A stretch of 51,921 nt of DNA from assembly GCA_019639155.1 (NCBI GenBank), contig JAHBSJ010000015.1, positions 1 through 51,921 of the forward strand. The letters are read 5' to 3'. Shown piece after piece: positions 7,049-15,358 of this stretch. The notes under the pieces are model-generated. The model was given only the letters and a program-made list of their open reading frames with translations. It was not told where the DNA came from and ran no database searches. The stretch comes from Acidobacteriota bacterium. GTDB taxonomy: Bacteria; Acidobacteriota; Blastocatellia; Pyrinomonadales; Pyrinomonadaceae. How positions within the stretch are numbered: position 1 is the stretch's first letter; the number at the start of each line of letters is the position of its first letter. A program made the position numbers and the translations under genes.

Positions 7049-8251
7049 ATGAGTTACGAACAAGCGACAACACCTGAATCTTCGATCACCTTGCCGGAAC
7101 TGCTCCGCAAGATGACGGACCTGGGCGGGTCCGACCTCCACCTTTCGACCAATTCGGCGCCGCAGGTCCGTGTGAACGGCCATCTCTCGGCTCTGCCGGG
7201 CTTTGCTCCGCTCTCACCGTCAGACACAAAAAGGCTCGCGTATTCGGTGCTGACCGACGCCCAAAAGCACCGGTTCGAAGAGAACCTCGAACTCGATTTC
7301 TCATTCGGCCTCAAAGGAATGTCGCGTTTTCGTGCCAATCTTTTCAACCAGAAAGGCGCGGTCGGCGCGGTCTTTCGTGCAATTCCCTACGAGATCAAAA
7401 CATTCGATGCGTTGGGTTTGCCCACGGTAGTGTCCGATCTGTGCAAGAAGCCTCGCGGACTCGTCCTGGTCACGGGCCCGACCGGTTCCGGTAAATCAAC
7501 GACGCTGGCGTCCATGATCGACAAGATCAACATCGACCGCCACGACCACATCCTCACCATCGAAGACCCCATCGAGTTCCTCCACAACCACAAGAACTGC
7601 GTCGTTAATCAACGCGAGGTCGCCGCTGACACGCATTCGTTCGCGGACGCCCTCAGAACGGCACTTCGCCAGGACCCCGACGTCGTTCTGGTCGGTGAAA
7701 TGCGAGACCTCGAGACAATCGAGATGGCTCTTCGCATCGCTGAGACAGGCCATCTGACGTTCGCCACACTCCACACGAACTCGGCCTATTCGACCATCAA
7801 CCGTATCATCGACGTTTTCCCGTCGGCACAGCAGTCGCAGGTCCGAACGCAGCTATCGCTCGTTCTCGAAGGCATCCTTTGTCAATCCCTGCTGCCGAAG
7901 GCCTCGGGCGACGGCCGCGTAATGGCGCTCGAAATTCTCGTCCCGAACGCCGCTATCCGCAACCTTATCCGAGAGGATAAGATCCACCAGATCTACTCGA
8001 TGATGCAGACCGGACAGGACAAATTCGGTATGCAGACCTTCAATCAGGCTCTCGCCACGCTTTATCACAAACGTCAGATCACGCTCGAGGTCGCACTGCA
8101 GCGGTCTTCGAACGTCGATGAACTGAAGGAATTGATCGAGCGCGGTTCGGGCATCAACGACGCCTACGGTGCGCGGCCAAAAACCCGTCCCGCAGGCGGC
8201 AGCCCTTATTCACAGGCACGGAATATCGGCGAGCGGCCGAATGTCAGCTAA
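7049..8251 (+). CDS. pilT: Twitching motility ATPase PilT
   Basis: A 400-residue hexameric ATPase that drives pilus retraction. The N-terminal PAS-like domain starts with LPELLRKMTDLGGSDLHLS, typical of PilT. Walker A GPTGSGKS is near residues 142-149, the Asp box reads TIEDPIEF, Walker B is VVLVGEMRD and the His box is FATLHTNSA. The bacterial PilT signature AIRNLIREDKIHQIYSMMQTG is present near residue 300. There are no CxxC pairs, which sets it apart from PilB. The C-terminal 25 residues are a Gly/Pro/Arg-rich tail beyond the family core. It lies between the basic exported protein and pilC in one transcription unit. Confidence 0.95.
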   Translation: MSYEQATTPESSITLPELLRKMTDLGGSDLHLSTNSAPQVRVNGHLSALPGFAPLSPSDTKRLAYSVLTDAQKHRFEENLELDFSFGLKGMSRFRANLFNQKGAVGAVFRAIPYEIKTFDALGLPTVVSDLCKKPRGLVLVTGPTGSGKSTTLASMIDKINIDRHDHILTIEDPIEFLHNHKNCVVNQREVAADTHSFADALRTALRQDPDVVLVGEMRDLETIEMALRIAETGHLTFATLHTNSAYSTINRIIDVFPSAQQSQVRTQLSLVLEGILCQSLLPKASGDGRVMALEILVPNAAIRNLIREDKIHQIYSMMQTGQDKFGMQTFNQALATLYHKRQITLEVALQRSSNVDELKELIERGSGINDAYGARPKTRPAGGSPYSQARNIGERPNVS

Positions 8252-8275
8252 ATTTTCGAGGAGTTGAAACGCAAA

Positions 8276-9508
8276 ATGCCAACATACGTTTTCAAAGGAA
8301 GAAACCGGCTTAACGAACTGATCGCGGGCGAACGCGAGGCCTCATCGCAGGATGAACTCCGCGCTCTGCTTCGCCGCGAGCAGATCATCTTGACGCAGGC
8401 CTCGGAAAAAGGCCGCGAGATCGCCATCCCGAAACTGGGCCGCCGCAAGAAGGTCAAGGCAAAGGAACTGGCCGTTTTCACGCGTCAATTTTCCGTGATG
8501 ATCGATGCCGGTCTGCCGCTGGTTCAGTGTCTCGACATCCTCGCCGAACAGCAACAGAACCACTTTTTCAAGGACGTTCTGCGTGAGGTTCGCCAAAGCG
8601 TTGAAGAGGGTTCGACACTGTTCGCTGCACTCGAAAAGCATCCGAAGGTCTTCGACAATCTCTACACGCATATGGTCGAGGCCGGTGAAACGGGCGGTGT
8701 GCTCGACCTGATCCTTCAGCGTCTGGCGACCCTGATCGAAAAGGTCGTCAAACTGAAGCGCAGCATCATTTCCGCATCGATCTATCCGGCGGCGGTCATC
8801 GCGGTCGCCATCGGTGCGATCGCCGTTATCATGGTCGTTGTCATTCCGCAGTTCGAGCAGATATTCCTGGGCCTCTTGGGTCCGGGCGAGGCTCTTCCGC
8901 TGCCGACGCGCATCGTGATGTCGATAAGCGGTTTCATAGCCGGCTGGGGCGGCATTGCGACGCTTATTACTCTGATAGGAACGGCAGTCGGACTAAAGTT
9001 CTATTACAGGACGCCGAAAGGCCGCTGGAACATCGACGCACTTACGCTCAAGATGCCGATCATCGGCAGCATATTGCGCAAGGTGGCCGTCGCTCGTTTC
9101 GCCCGCATACTTTCGACGCTGCTGTCGTCTGGCGTGCCTATCCTGCAGTCGCTTGATATCACGGCCAAGACCGCCGGCAACATCATCATCGAGGACGCGA
9201 TCCTCAAGGTTCGTGCCGGCGTCGAACGCGGTGAGAACTTTGTCGATCCGCTGAAGGCGACCAATGTCTTTCCGCATATGGTCGGCCAGATGATCGGTGT
9301 CGGTGAACAGACAGGTGCTCTGGACGCGATGTTGGGCAAGATCGCCGACTTTTACGAAGAAGAGGTCGATACGGCCATCGCTGATCTGCTCGCGATGATC
9401 GAGCCGGCACTTATCGCATTTCTCGGTGTGACCATCGGGTCTATCGTTATTGCAATGTACCTTCCGCTCTTCTCGCTCATCGGGAAGCTCGCGGGCGGCG
9501 CAAAATAG
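8276..9508 (+). CDS. pilC: Type IV pilus inner-membrane platform protein PilC
   Basis: A polytopic membrane protein of 410 residues that links the PilB/PilT motors to the growing pilus. Two T2SSF repeats are visible (about residues 65-190 and 270-395); each has the start FTRQFSVMIDAGLPLVQCLDIL or FARILSTLLSSGVPILQSLDI, and the membrane segments follow each. The frame opens at a TTG at 8264, but that codon directly abuts GAGGAG (8258-8263), so it cannot be served by it. The ATG at 8276, giving MPTYVFKG, is the family start and is 12 bases from GAGGAG. It is the last gene of the operon, followed by a strong terminator. Confidence 0.93.
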   Translation: MPTYVFKGRNRLNELIAGEREASSQDELRALLRREQIILTQASEKGREIAIPKLGRRKKVKAKELAVFTRQFSVMIDAGLPLVQCLDILAEQQQNHFFKDVLREVRQSVEEGSTLFAALEKHPKVFDNLYTHMVEAGETGGVLDLILQRLATLIEKVVKLKRSIISASIYPAAVIAVAIGAIAVIMVVVIPQFEQIFLGLLGPGEALPLPTRIVMSISGFIAGWGGIATLITLIGTAVGLKFYYRTPKGRWNIDALTLKMPIIGSILRKVAVARFARILSTLLSSGVPILQSLDITAKTAGNIIIEDAILKVRAGVERGENFVDPLKATNVFPHMVGQMIGVGEQTGALDAMLGKIADFYEEEVDTAIADLLAMIEPALIAFLGVTIGSIVIAMYLPLFSLIGKLAGGAK

Positions 9509-9525
9509 TCCTTCCCGGGCAAAAC

Positions 9526-9569
9526 AAGGAAAGGCGGAGGCTCGCAAAGAGCGTCCGCCTTTCCTTTTT
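9526..9569. terminator. Bidirectional rho-independent terminator between pilC and ribE
   Basis: Perfect 13-base stem, AAGGAAAGGCGGA at 9526-9538 and its reverse complement at 9554-9566, loop of 15 bases, followed by T-rich sequence on the plus strand and preceded by A-rich sequence that becomes T-rich on the minus strand. It separates two convergent genes. Confidence 0.9.
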
Positions 9570-9581
9570 GATAGGCCGTTG

Positions 9582-10172
9582 CTAGCGTCCCTGCATCATT
9601 CGGTCGACGTATTTGGCGATGACGTCAACCTCGAGATTAACGGCGTCGCCGGGCTGCAGAGCGTGCAGGTTCGTGACCTCCCAGGTCTTAGGAATGACCG
9701 CAATGTCGAATTCGCCATCTCTCAGCGAGGCGATGGTCAGACTGATGCCTTCGACCGCGACCGATCCCTTTTCCACGAAATACCTCGACAGCTCGACGGG
9801 AAATCGGATAGTGACAGTATAAAAGCCGCCTTCAGAAACCGCTCCGGCAAATTCGCCGCGTCCGTCAACATGGCCCTGAACTATGTGTCCGCTCAGCCGT
9901 GTCGTCGGCAGCAGGGCGCGTTCCAGATTGACCTTTGCCCCGGCTGACAGGTCTCCCAGAGTTGTCCTGGCGAGCGTTTCCGGCGAGACGTCTGCGCTAA
10001 AGCCGCCGGCATTCGGCTCGAGTGCGGTCAAACACACGCCGTTAACCGCGATCGAATCGCCGGCCTGCGTTCCTACAGTGACAGTATCTGCGGCGATGGC
10101 GATCCGCAGCCCGCCCGGGATCTCCGTCAGTCTGCTAACCGCGCCGAGTTCCTCAATGATGCCCGTGAACAC
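9582..10172 (-). CDS. ribE: Riboflavin synthase, alpha chain
   Basis: A 196-residue enzyme that converts two 6,7-dimethyl-8-ribityllumazine molecules to riboflavin plus a pyrimidine, the last step of riboflavin synthesis in the cytoplasm. The N-terminal MFTGIIEELG is diagnostic. Two lumazine-binding repeats are visible, the second starting at about residue 94 with LSGHIVQGHVDG and containing VAVEGISLTI (compare IAVNGVCLTA in the first). Start is GTG at 10172, 3 bases after the stop of the TM2 gene upstream, so they are probably cotranscribed. No FMN riboswitch or other rib genes are seen nearby. The name ribE is used by some groups and ribC by others. Confidence 0.95.
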   Translation of the reverse strand: MFTGIIEELGAVSRLTEIPGGLRIAIAADTVTVGTQAGDSIAVNGVCLTALEPNAGGFSADVSPETLARTTLGDLSAGAKVNLERALLPTTRLSGHIVQGHVDGRGEFAGAVSEGGFYTVTIRFPVELSRYFVEKGSVAVEGISLTIASLRDGEFDIAVIPKTWEVTNLHALQPGDAVNLEVDVIAKYVDRMMQGR

Positions 10173-10175
10173 GCT

Positions 10176-10589
10176 TTAGAACCAGGGCTTCTTGTTGATG
10201 ATGTAGGTGTTCACAAAATCCTCGTCGGATTTCGTCAGGTAGATGATGCCTTCGATCAGGCCCATGATCCCCGGAATGATCAATACGAAACCGAGGATAC
10301 CGCACGAAATGAACGTTAAGATCAGCCCGACGCCGAGCATTCCGAGATAGATGAAGCCTTCCTGCTGATAGCCGAGTATGAATTTGTGAACGCCGAGCCC
10401 GCCGACAAGGATGCCGCATAATCCGGCCGCGAGCTTCTTTTCGGCTCCCGGAATTTGTCCTCCTCTGCTGCCTGCGGGCTGCATCGGCATATGGGGCATC
10501 GGAAGCGACATACCGCAATTTGTACAGCGTCCGCCGGTCGCGGCATTCTGAGAACCGCAGTTTGAACAAGTAATGTATTGAGTCTGCAT
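10176..10589 (-). CDS. Zinc-ribbon plus TM2-domain membrane protein
   Basis: A 137-residue protein. The N-terminus has a zinc ribbon with two CxxC pairs (CSNCGS and CTNCGM) within the first 30 residues, then a Pro/Met/Gly-rich linker, then a TM2 domain: KKLAAGLCGILVGGLGVHKFILGYQ, with the family's G-x-H-K/R-F-Y/I-x-G signature, followed by two hydrophobic helices. The C-terminal end, DEDFVNTYIINKKPWF, is a usual ending in this family. The frame is open to 10703, but the ATG at 10589 has a GGAG 10 bases upstream and begins the zinc ribbon, so it is preferred. Function of bacterial TM2 proteins is not established. It sits 3 bases before ribE. Confidence 0.82.
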   Translation of the reverse strand: MQTQYITCSNCGSQNAATGGRCTNCGMSLPMPHMPMQPAGSRGGQIPGAEKKLAAGLCGILVGGLGVHKFILGYQQEGFIYLGMLGVGLILTFISCGILGFVLIIPGIMGLIEGIIYLTKSDEDFVNTYIINKKPWF

Positions 10590-10752
10590 CTTAATGGTCT
10601 CCGGTTTTGGAATGGTCGGCTTCTTTGCGATCGCTTTCCGCGGCGAAGTCGTGAAAACACAGCGATTATAGCCGTCCTTTTCCCGAAATGTAAACGACCG
10701 CATCGTTTCGTAAGTTTTGTTTTTCTTTTGTCGAAATGTTGAAATCGAATTT

Positions 10753-11283
10753 ATGACCGAGACGGCGCAACAGGCTCCGACGCCGCCTTCGATACGCTAC
10801 CTTCCCGACGGCAGCCCAGACAACCGCTCGCTGGCGGACATCGTCGAATGGTTCCTGAATTTCGACGAACGGACCGCTCGTATGCGGCACCCGCATACGG
10901 AAGAACTTTTTCAGTGGAAACAGATAGATGACGAAGAGAACGGCGTCGGCACGTATCCTTTCCCTAACGCCGAGGCACGTTTTGCCGTTGGAACGATACA
11001 GGCGCTTTATGAGAATAATTCCGAGCCGCTGCTCAAACTTTGGATCACTGACGTTTTGAACGCACTGCATCAGGCACGCGAGACCAAGGCGGAGCTCGCG
11101 ACGGCATACGGCCTCGACGCCGACCTCGAAAGCTCAGCGGTCGAACGGGCCGGAAAGATACCCACGCGCACAGAACGCCGTCTTTATCTTTCAAGCTGCT
11201 GGCTCGAAGCTCTTTGCACCGCTGAGGCACGCGTGCTTGGCTGGCTGTATCAGGAAATTTACGGAAAGGTCTTCGCCCCTTGA
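10753..11283 (+). CDS. Conserved-looking cytoplasmic protein of unknown function
   Basis: A 176-residue soluble protein that I do not recognise. It is acidic, mostly helical by composition, without signal peptide or membrane segments. Notable stretches are a C-terminal half with ERRLYLSSCWLEALCTAEARVLGWLYQEIYGK and a central PNAEARFAVGTIQALYENN. The start is taken as ATG 10753 (METET-like MTETAQQAP); an upstream TTG at 10717 would add 12 unconvincing residues. It ends 1 base before the stop of the convergent metallopeptidase gene at 11285, so the two transcripts overlap at their 3' ends. Confidence 0.7.
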   Translation: MTETAQQAPTPPSIRYLPDGSPDNRSLADIVEWFLNFDERTARMRHPHTEELFQWKQIDDEENGVGTYPFPNAEARFAVGTIQALYENNSEPLLKLWITDVLNALHQARETKAELATAYGLDADLESSAVERAGKIPTRTERRLYLSSCWLEALCTAEARVLGWLYQEIYGKVFAP

Positions 11284-11284
11284 T

Positions 11285-12106
11285 CTATCTGAAAGTTTCA
11301 CACTGCCGCATATCGCCGGACTGCATTCCGCGTGTGAACCACTGCATACGCTGCTGTGCTGTGCCATGCGAGAAGGATTCGGGCACGACGTAGCCCTGCG
11401 TCCGCTTTTGTATGACGTCGTCACCTACGGCCGCCGCGGCACGAAGGGCTTCTTCGGGATCGCCTTTTTCCAGACGCCCCTGCTTTGCAGCAAAATTCGC
11501 CCATACGCCCGCGTAACAATCCGCCTGAAGTTCCAAGGCTACCGATAACTGATTGTTCTGCCCGGCACGCTGAACTTTTGACATCACGCCGGTCAGGTTT
11601 TGTATGTGATGGCCGAATTCGTGTGCGATGACGTAGGCTTGGGCGAAATCGCCGGGAGCTTTGAACTCCCGCCGTAGTTCGTCAAAGAAAGCGAAATCCA
11701 AATAAAGTTTGTTGTCGCCGGGGCAATAAAACGGCCCGGAAGCAGCCGACGCGTAACCGCATGCTGACGAAACTTGGCCCGTGAAAAGCACGAGTTTCGG
11801 GTCCTGATAGAGGGCTCGCGACTGAGCAGGCAAGATCTGCCGCCACGCATCTTCCAGATTGCCCATGATCGCACCGACGAATTGGCGGTTCTCGTCTTCA
11901 GGATTTGTCCTATTCGCTGCCGGTGCGGACTCCTGAATCTGCTGCTGCTCGGTCGCGAACTGCAATAGCTGCGTCGGATCGCCGCCGCAGAGCATTATTG
12001 CCACCGCCAACAACACTATGCCTATCCCGCCGCCTGCGATCGCCGTGCCGCGGATTCCGCGTCTGTCCTCGATGTTCGAACTTTGCCTCTGGTCCCGCCA
12101 ACGCAT
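11285..12106 (-). CDS. Neutral zinc metallopeptidase, YpfJ type
   Basis: A 273-residue membrane-anchored metallopeptidase. The short cytosolic N-terminus (MRWRDQRQSSNIEDRRG) is typical of the YpfJ/KPN_02809 family and is followed by one transmembrane segment at about residues 19-42. The zinc motif HEFGHH is at 162-167, and a third ligand is expected in ELQADCYAGVWA downstream. Two Cys (CGYASAASGPFYCPGD) near 116-128 may form a disulfide, as in the family. The ATG at 12106 is chosen because a GGAGGG lies 6 bases upstream; the frame is open to 12172. It points away from the HU/IHF gene. Its substrate is not known. Confidence 0.88.
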   Translation of the reverse strand: MRWRDQRQSSNIEDRRGIRGTAIAGGGIGIVLLAVAIMLCGGDPTQLLQFATEQQQIQESAPAANRTNPEDENRQFVGAIMGNLEDAWRQILPAQSRALYQDPKLVLFTGQVSSACGYASAASGPFYCPGDNKLYLDFAFFDELRREFKAPGDFAQAYVIAHEFGHHIQNLTGVMSKVQRAGQNNQLSVALELQADCYAGVWANFAAKQGRLEKGDPEEALRAAAAVGDDVIQKRTQGYVVPESFSHGTAQQRMQWFTRGMQSGDMRQCETFR

Positions 12107-12208
12107 AAAACGCCCTCCGTGTTGCTTTTGATATTCGCATTCTAGCACCGCAGATCGCACCGTTGAAGCCAAGAGCCCGCCGAATAATGTTAAATCGGTC
12201 GCAAACTC

Positions 12209-12238
12209 TTGACACGGCGAGATTTAGCAGACTATGAT
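12209..12238 (+). promoter_or_regulatory. Sigma70-type promoter of the HU/IHF gene
   Basis: TTGACA at 12209-12214, 18-base spacer, TATGAT at 12233-12238. Both boxes match consensus closely. The leader to the GTG start at 12299 would be about 55 bases. Confidence 0.75.
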
Positions 12239-12298
12239 TCCCTCGACGAAGTTGGTTTAGTTTTTCTCTCAGTGGTTTCTGATCCGTAGGAGGGACTA

Positions 12299-12574
12299 GT
12301 GATCAAGCTTGACATCGTAAATCTGGTCGCCGACCGCACCGGTGTGCCGAAGCAAAAAGCCGAGCAGGTAGTTGATTCGCTTTTTGAGGCAATGAAGGAT
12401 GCGCTCGCGGCCGGAAAACGGATCGAGCTGCGAGGATTCGGTGTCTTTGTGGTAAAGCCGAGAAAACGCGGCGTCGGTCGCAATCCGAGGACCGGAACGG
12501 AAGTTCCCATACCGGCCGGAAAGACCATCCGCTTCAAACCGGGCAAGGAGTTGACGCCCAAGGCGGTCGGTTAG
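12299..12574 (+). CDS. HU/IHF-family DNA-binding protein
   Basis: A 91-residue histone-like protein that bends DNA as a dimer and packs the nucleoid. The fold is clear: N-terminal helices (VNLVADRTGVPKQKAEQVVDSLFEAM), the beta saddle with IELRGFGVFVVKPRKRGVGRNPRTG (the DNA-intercalating arm with RNPRTG) and a C-terminal helix ending KELTPKAVG. The start is GTG at 12299 with a strong TAGGAGGGA about 4-5 bases before it, and a consensus promoter upstream. The arm sequence RNPRTG is shared by HU and IHF; because it begins MIKLDIVNLVADRTG it is IHF-alpha-like in its N-terminus. HU or IHF cannot be told for certain. A hairpin terminator follows. Confidence 0.92.
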   Translation: MIKLDIVNLVADRTGVPKQKAEQVVDSLFEAMKDALAAGKRIELRGFGVFVVKPRKRGVGRNPRTGTEVPIPAGKTIRFKPGKELTPKAVG

Positions 12575-12596
12575 CATTTGCATTAGTTACAAGATG

Positions 12597-12642
12597 TCCC
12601 GGGCAGTGATATCATCATATCGCGGCCCGGGATTGTTGTTTT
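12597..12642 (+). terminator. Rho-independent terminator after the HU/IHF gene
   Basis: TCCCGGGC at 12597-12604 pairs perfectly with GCCCGGGA at 12625-12632; the 20-base loop contains an inner GATAT/ATATC helix. TTGTTGTTTT follows. It lies just before the site-2 protease gene. Confidence 0.75.
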
Positions 12643-12661
12643 CGAGGCCTGAAAACATCAG

Positions 12662-13690
12662 ATGACAGAACCCGGATCGCTGGAACCGCAATTTGAATTC
12701 GATCGGCCCGTCCTGCGGCCGAAGCCTTCCACTTGGTTCAAACATTTACTGCTGCTCGGGATCACTTTCTGCACCGCGACGGTCGCCGGCACGCTCTTTC
12801 CATTCGGCAGGTTCGACGCGTTCCCGATCGCTGATCCGCAGACTTTTGGCGAGCTGGTCAACCTCTTCATCTCTCTGCCGTTCTACTATCTCGTGCTGGT
12901 ATTTGCGGCGGTCCAAAACCTCTTTGCAGATCCCGCAAATCTCATCTACGGCCTCAGCTTTTCCGTTTCGCTGCTCTTTATTCTGATCAGCCATGAAATG
13001 GGGCACTACATAGCCTGCCGCATTTATCGCGTGGACGCGACGCTGCCTTTCTTCATACCGACGCCGCCGATGATAGGGCCGGCGGGAACCTTCGGTGCGT
13101 TTATAAAGATACTGTCGCCGATGCCATCGCGGCGCGCTGTTTTCGACATCGGCGTCGCAGGGCCGATCGCGGGCTTTATCGCACTGATACCTGTCGCTCT
13201 GATCGGATTGGCAACGATGGAAACGGTGTCGCCGGCGCGCCTGGCTGACGCGACGGGCACGCTCGTTTTCACCGATCCGCTTCTGATGCGGCTGTTCGCT
13301 CTCGGGTTCGGGATCGACCTCAATTTCGGCGTCGGCAATGCGTTCTATTTCGCCGCGTGGGTCGGACTGCTGGTCACCGCTCTAAATTTGATCCCGTCCG
13401 GCCAACTGGACGGCGGTCACGCAATTTACGCCGTTTTTGGTGAGAAAGTGCATTTCTGGACGGGCCGTATCGCGTTCGTGGTGATGTCGCTGCTTTCGAT
13501 CGCGGGTATTTATTTCTTCAACAGCCCAAGCGGACTTCTGATCGCGGTGATATTAGGAATAATGATGCGTATCCCGCACCCGCGGCCTGTTGATCAAACG
13601 CCGCTCGACGGCAAACGCAAACTTATCGCGTTCCTGACGCTGGTGATCTTTGCGCTGTGCTTTGTGCCGTTCCCGATAAAGATCAGTTAG
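12662..13690 (+). CDS. Site-2 protease family (M50) intramembrane metalloprotease
   Basis: A 342-residue membrane protein. HEMGHY at residues 111-116 lies inside a hydrophobic segment (FILISHEMGHYIACR) and is the zinc motif of M50 proteases. The second motif NLIPSGQLDGGH, near residue 245-256, supplies the third ligand Asp. There are about six to seven membrane segments and no PDZ domain. This layout matches the FtsH-independent EGY/S2P subgroup found also in cyanobacteria and plants. It would cut membrane-bound proteins inside the bilayer; substrate unknown. It starts 20 bases after the terminator of the HU/IHF gene. No RBS is evident before ATG 12662. Confidence 0.88.
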   Translation: MTEPGSLEPQFEFDRPVLRPKPSTWFKHLLLLGITFCTATVAGTLFPFGRFDAFPIADPQTFGELVNLFISLPFYYLVLVFAAVQNLFADPANLIYGLSFSVSLLFILISHEMGHYIACRIYRVDATLPFFIPTPPMIGPAGTFGAFIKILSPMPSRRAVFDIGVAGPIAGFIALIPVALIGLATMETVSPARLADATGTLVFTDPLLMRLFALGFGIDLNFGVGNAFYFAAWVGLLVTALNLIPSGQLDGGHAIYAVFGEKVHFWTGRIAFVVMSLLSIAGIYFFNSPSGLLIAVILGIMMRIPHPRPVDQTPLDGKRKLIAFLTLVIFALCFVPFPIKIS

Positions 13691-13762
13691 CAATAAGCAG
13701 TGAGCGGTTAGCAGTTAGCAGTAAGACGTCGATAGATTCCGGCCACCGGCCACCGACCACTT
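13691..13762. repeat. Short intergenic direct repeats (TTAGCAG and CCACCGG)
   Basis: After the M50 stop there are runs of GCAGT/GTTAGCAG units (about 13695-13725) followed by GGCCACCGGCCACCGACCAC (13740-13759). Both are tandem micro-repeats of 7-8 bases, unlike the REP family. Possible slippage sites; no function claimed. Confidence 0.5.
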
Positions 13763-14740
13763 CTACGCTGCTGCCGGCAGCATTCCCTTGATCTCTTTGA
13801 CCATTTTTTCGACGTCCGTCTGGCCTTCGAGTGCGATCATGAAAAAGTCGTAACTCGTCTTGAAGCAGACGATACCGTTACCGAAGAACCACACGCCTTC
13901 GAGCAGCGGATTGCCGCCGATTATCGTGCCGATAGGAAAGCCCGTCAATGAGCCGGGGTTGAAGATGTTAGACATCAGCACCGCACCCGAAGCGAACGAG
14001 AATGCGCCGAGCAGCGGAGCACCCACTCGTTTTGCGACGTCGCGTTCAAATTCGTACTGAGCCGTGTCGGCTTCCGACAGACGGCCCGCGGCGATCAGTT
14101 CTTCGCGGCGTTTCAGATAGCCGTCGAAATTATCGGCGAGCATCTTGACCGTATACGTCGGGATCGCGGAATTCAGCAGCCAATGCGACGAAAGACCTGT
14201 AAAGATAATTCCCAATCCTGCGCCGACGGCCATCGCCGCACCGGTCGTCGCGGCACGAGCAGGGTCCTCGCGGACCCAATCGGCGCCTTTGCTTGCGGCT
14301 TTCATGGCGGAATCTAAGGTCGAGGACATGCTGGCGCCGAAACCGACCATTTTCGCCACGCGTTTTGCGTTCGTGCCGACGGTGTCGGCGGCATCACCTA
14401 CGAAGTCGCCCGCTTTTTCCGCAGCGTCCACGACAACGCCGCCCGCCTTCGAGCCTGCGTCGGCCGCCGCATCGCGGACAGGTTCGCTGACATTCCAAGC
14501 GGACTTGACCGCACCGCTCGCGGTCGACGCAATGTCTTCCGCGACCTTGACCGCCTGCTTGCCGATGTCGGATCGCTCGGCCTCGGTCTTCACGTAATCG
14601 GCCCCTTTCTGCGCGGTATCTACTATCGCACGGGCACCTTCCTCGATCTTATCCTTCAGCCCGAGCTGTGCGTCGATCTCCTCAAATTTCTCCGTCGCCC
14701 GTTTCTGCCAACTTTCAAACTTCTCTTTGTAATCCGTCAT
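13763..14740 (-). CDS. Membrane protein with LEA-like amphipathic N-terminus, unknown function
   Basis: A 325-residue protein of no family I can name. Residues 1-150 are Ala/Lys/Asp/Glu-rich with repeated A-x-D-x-A-x-K-A patterns (for example [35 protein letters not shown]), like late-embryogenesis-abundant or apolipoprotein-like amphipathic helices. Residues about 165-200 ([19 protein letters not shown]) and about 245-310 are hydrophobic and Gly-rich, so the C-terminal half is membrane-embedded. The start ATG at 14740 has GGAGG 6 bases upstream; the frame opens further at 14830 but nothing supports it. It is a single gene, divergent from yacG. A stress-protective role is only a guess. Confidence 0.75.
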   Translation of the reverse strand: MTDYKEKFESWQKRATEKFEEIDAQLGLKDKIEEGARAIVDTAQKGADYVKTEAERSDIGKQAVKVAEDIASTASGAVKSAWNVSEPVRDAAADAGSKAGGVVVDAAEKAGDFVGDAADTVGTNAKRVAKMVGFGASMSSTLDSAMKAASKGADWVREDPARAATTGAAMAVGAGLGIIFTGLSSHWLLNSAIPTYTVKMLADNFDGYLKRREELIAAGRLSEADTAQYEFERDVAKRVGAPLLGAFSFASGAVLMSNIFNPGSLTGFPIGTIIGGNPLLEGVWFFGNGIVCFKTSYDFFMIALEGQTDVEKMVKEIKGMLPAAA

Positions 14741-14888
14741 AGCTGCCTCCGTCCGCAATAGTATTTTACGCTTTTTTTCGTGCGTTAGTTCCTTTGTTGA
14801 AAACTTGGAACTACGGCAATGCCTCCGCAAAGGTCCTGCATTTTTGTTATCCTACGGATTTGGATCCCAGAAAGAGGCTGCTATAAAG

Positions 14889-15086
14889 ATGCTGATAGTA
14901 AAATGCCCCGAGTGCGGGAAAGACGTTGATCTTCACTCTAGCGAGTTTCGGCCGTTCTGTTCGGAACGCTGCAAGCTGCTCGATTTCGGCGCGTGGGCGG
15001 ACGAGAGCTACAGCCTGCCCGCCGAAGCAACTTCGCTGTCAGAAGATGACATCGAAGCCGTCGAACGGGCTCAGAGGGACAAATGA
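14889..15086 (+). CDS. yacG: DNA gyrase inhibitor YacG (zinc-binding)
   Basis: A 65-residue protein with the full YacG zinc knuckle: CPECGK near residues 6-11 and [19 protein letters not shown] near 22-40, giving the C-x2-C...C-x3-C set. In E. coli YacG binds GyrB and blocks DNA binding by gyrase. The ATG at 14889 starts [10 protein letters not shown]; the frame is open upstream to 14805 but the extra residues are not family-like. Its stop overlaps the start of the next gene by four bases (ATGA), so translation is probably coupled. Confidence 0.9.
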   Translation: MLIVKCPECGKDVDLHSSEFRPFCSERCKLLDFGAWADESYSLPAEATSLSEDDIEAVERAQRDK

Positions 15087-15358
15087 ATATGGCATCGCTT
15101 TTAATATTCGATATGGCTCCCGTTGGCGGCGGGCTGATCGTATTCGCGGTCTTGGCGATGATCTTTGCGGCGGCGGCGATCGCATTCATCGCTTACAAGG
15201 TGCTTGCAAAGACCGTCAAGATGACGGCTCGTGTGATAATTGCCGCTGTGATGTTTCTCATCCTGTCAGGCGGCGGATCTGCTCTATGGTATTGGACAAG
15301 ATCGGAGCCGCCAAGACCCGCCAACCGGCAGCCTGTCAAGGGCACATCACCGCGATAA
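15083..15358 (+). CDS. Small two-helix membrane protein
   Basis: A 91-residue protein with two hydrophobic segments (about residues 13-39 and 48-66) separated by a short Lys/Arg-containing loop, and a polar Pro/Arg-rich tail. I do not recognise the family. It overlaps yacG by ATGA and its stop directly touches the start of the MFS gene (TAA then ATG), so yacG, this gene and the transporter are very likely one operon. An alternative start is ATG 15089. Confidence 0.65.
   Translation: MNMASLLIFDMAPVGGGLIVFAVLAMIFAAAAIAFIAYKVLAKTVKMTARVIIAAVMFLILSGGGSALWYWTRSEPPRPANRQPVKGTSPR

Noticed and set aside
8264..8275. TTG start for pilC
   Set aside because: It touches the GAGGAG, leaving no spacing; the ATG at 8276 gives the family start.
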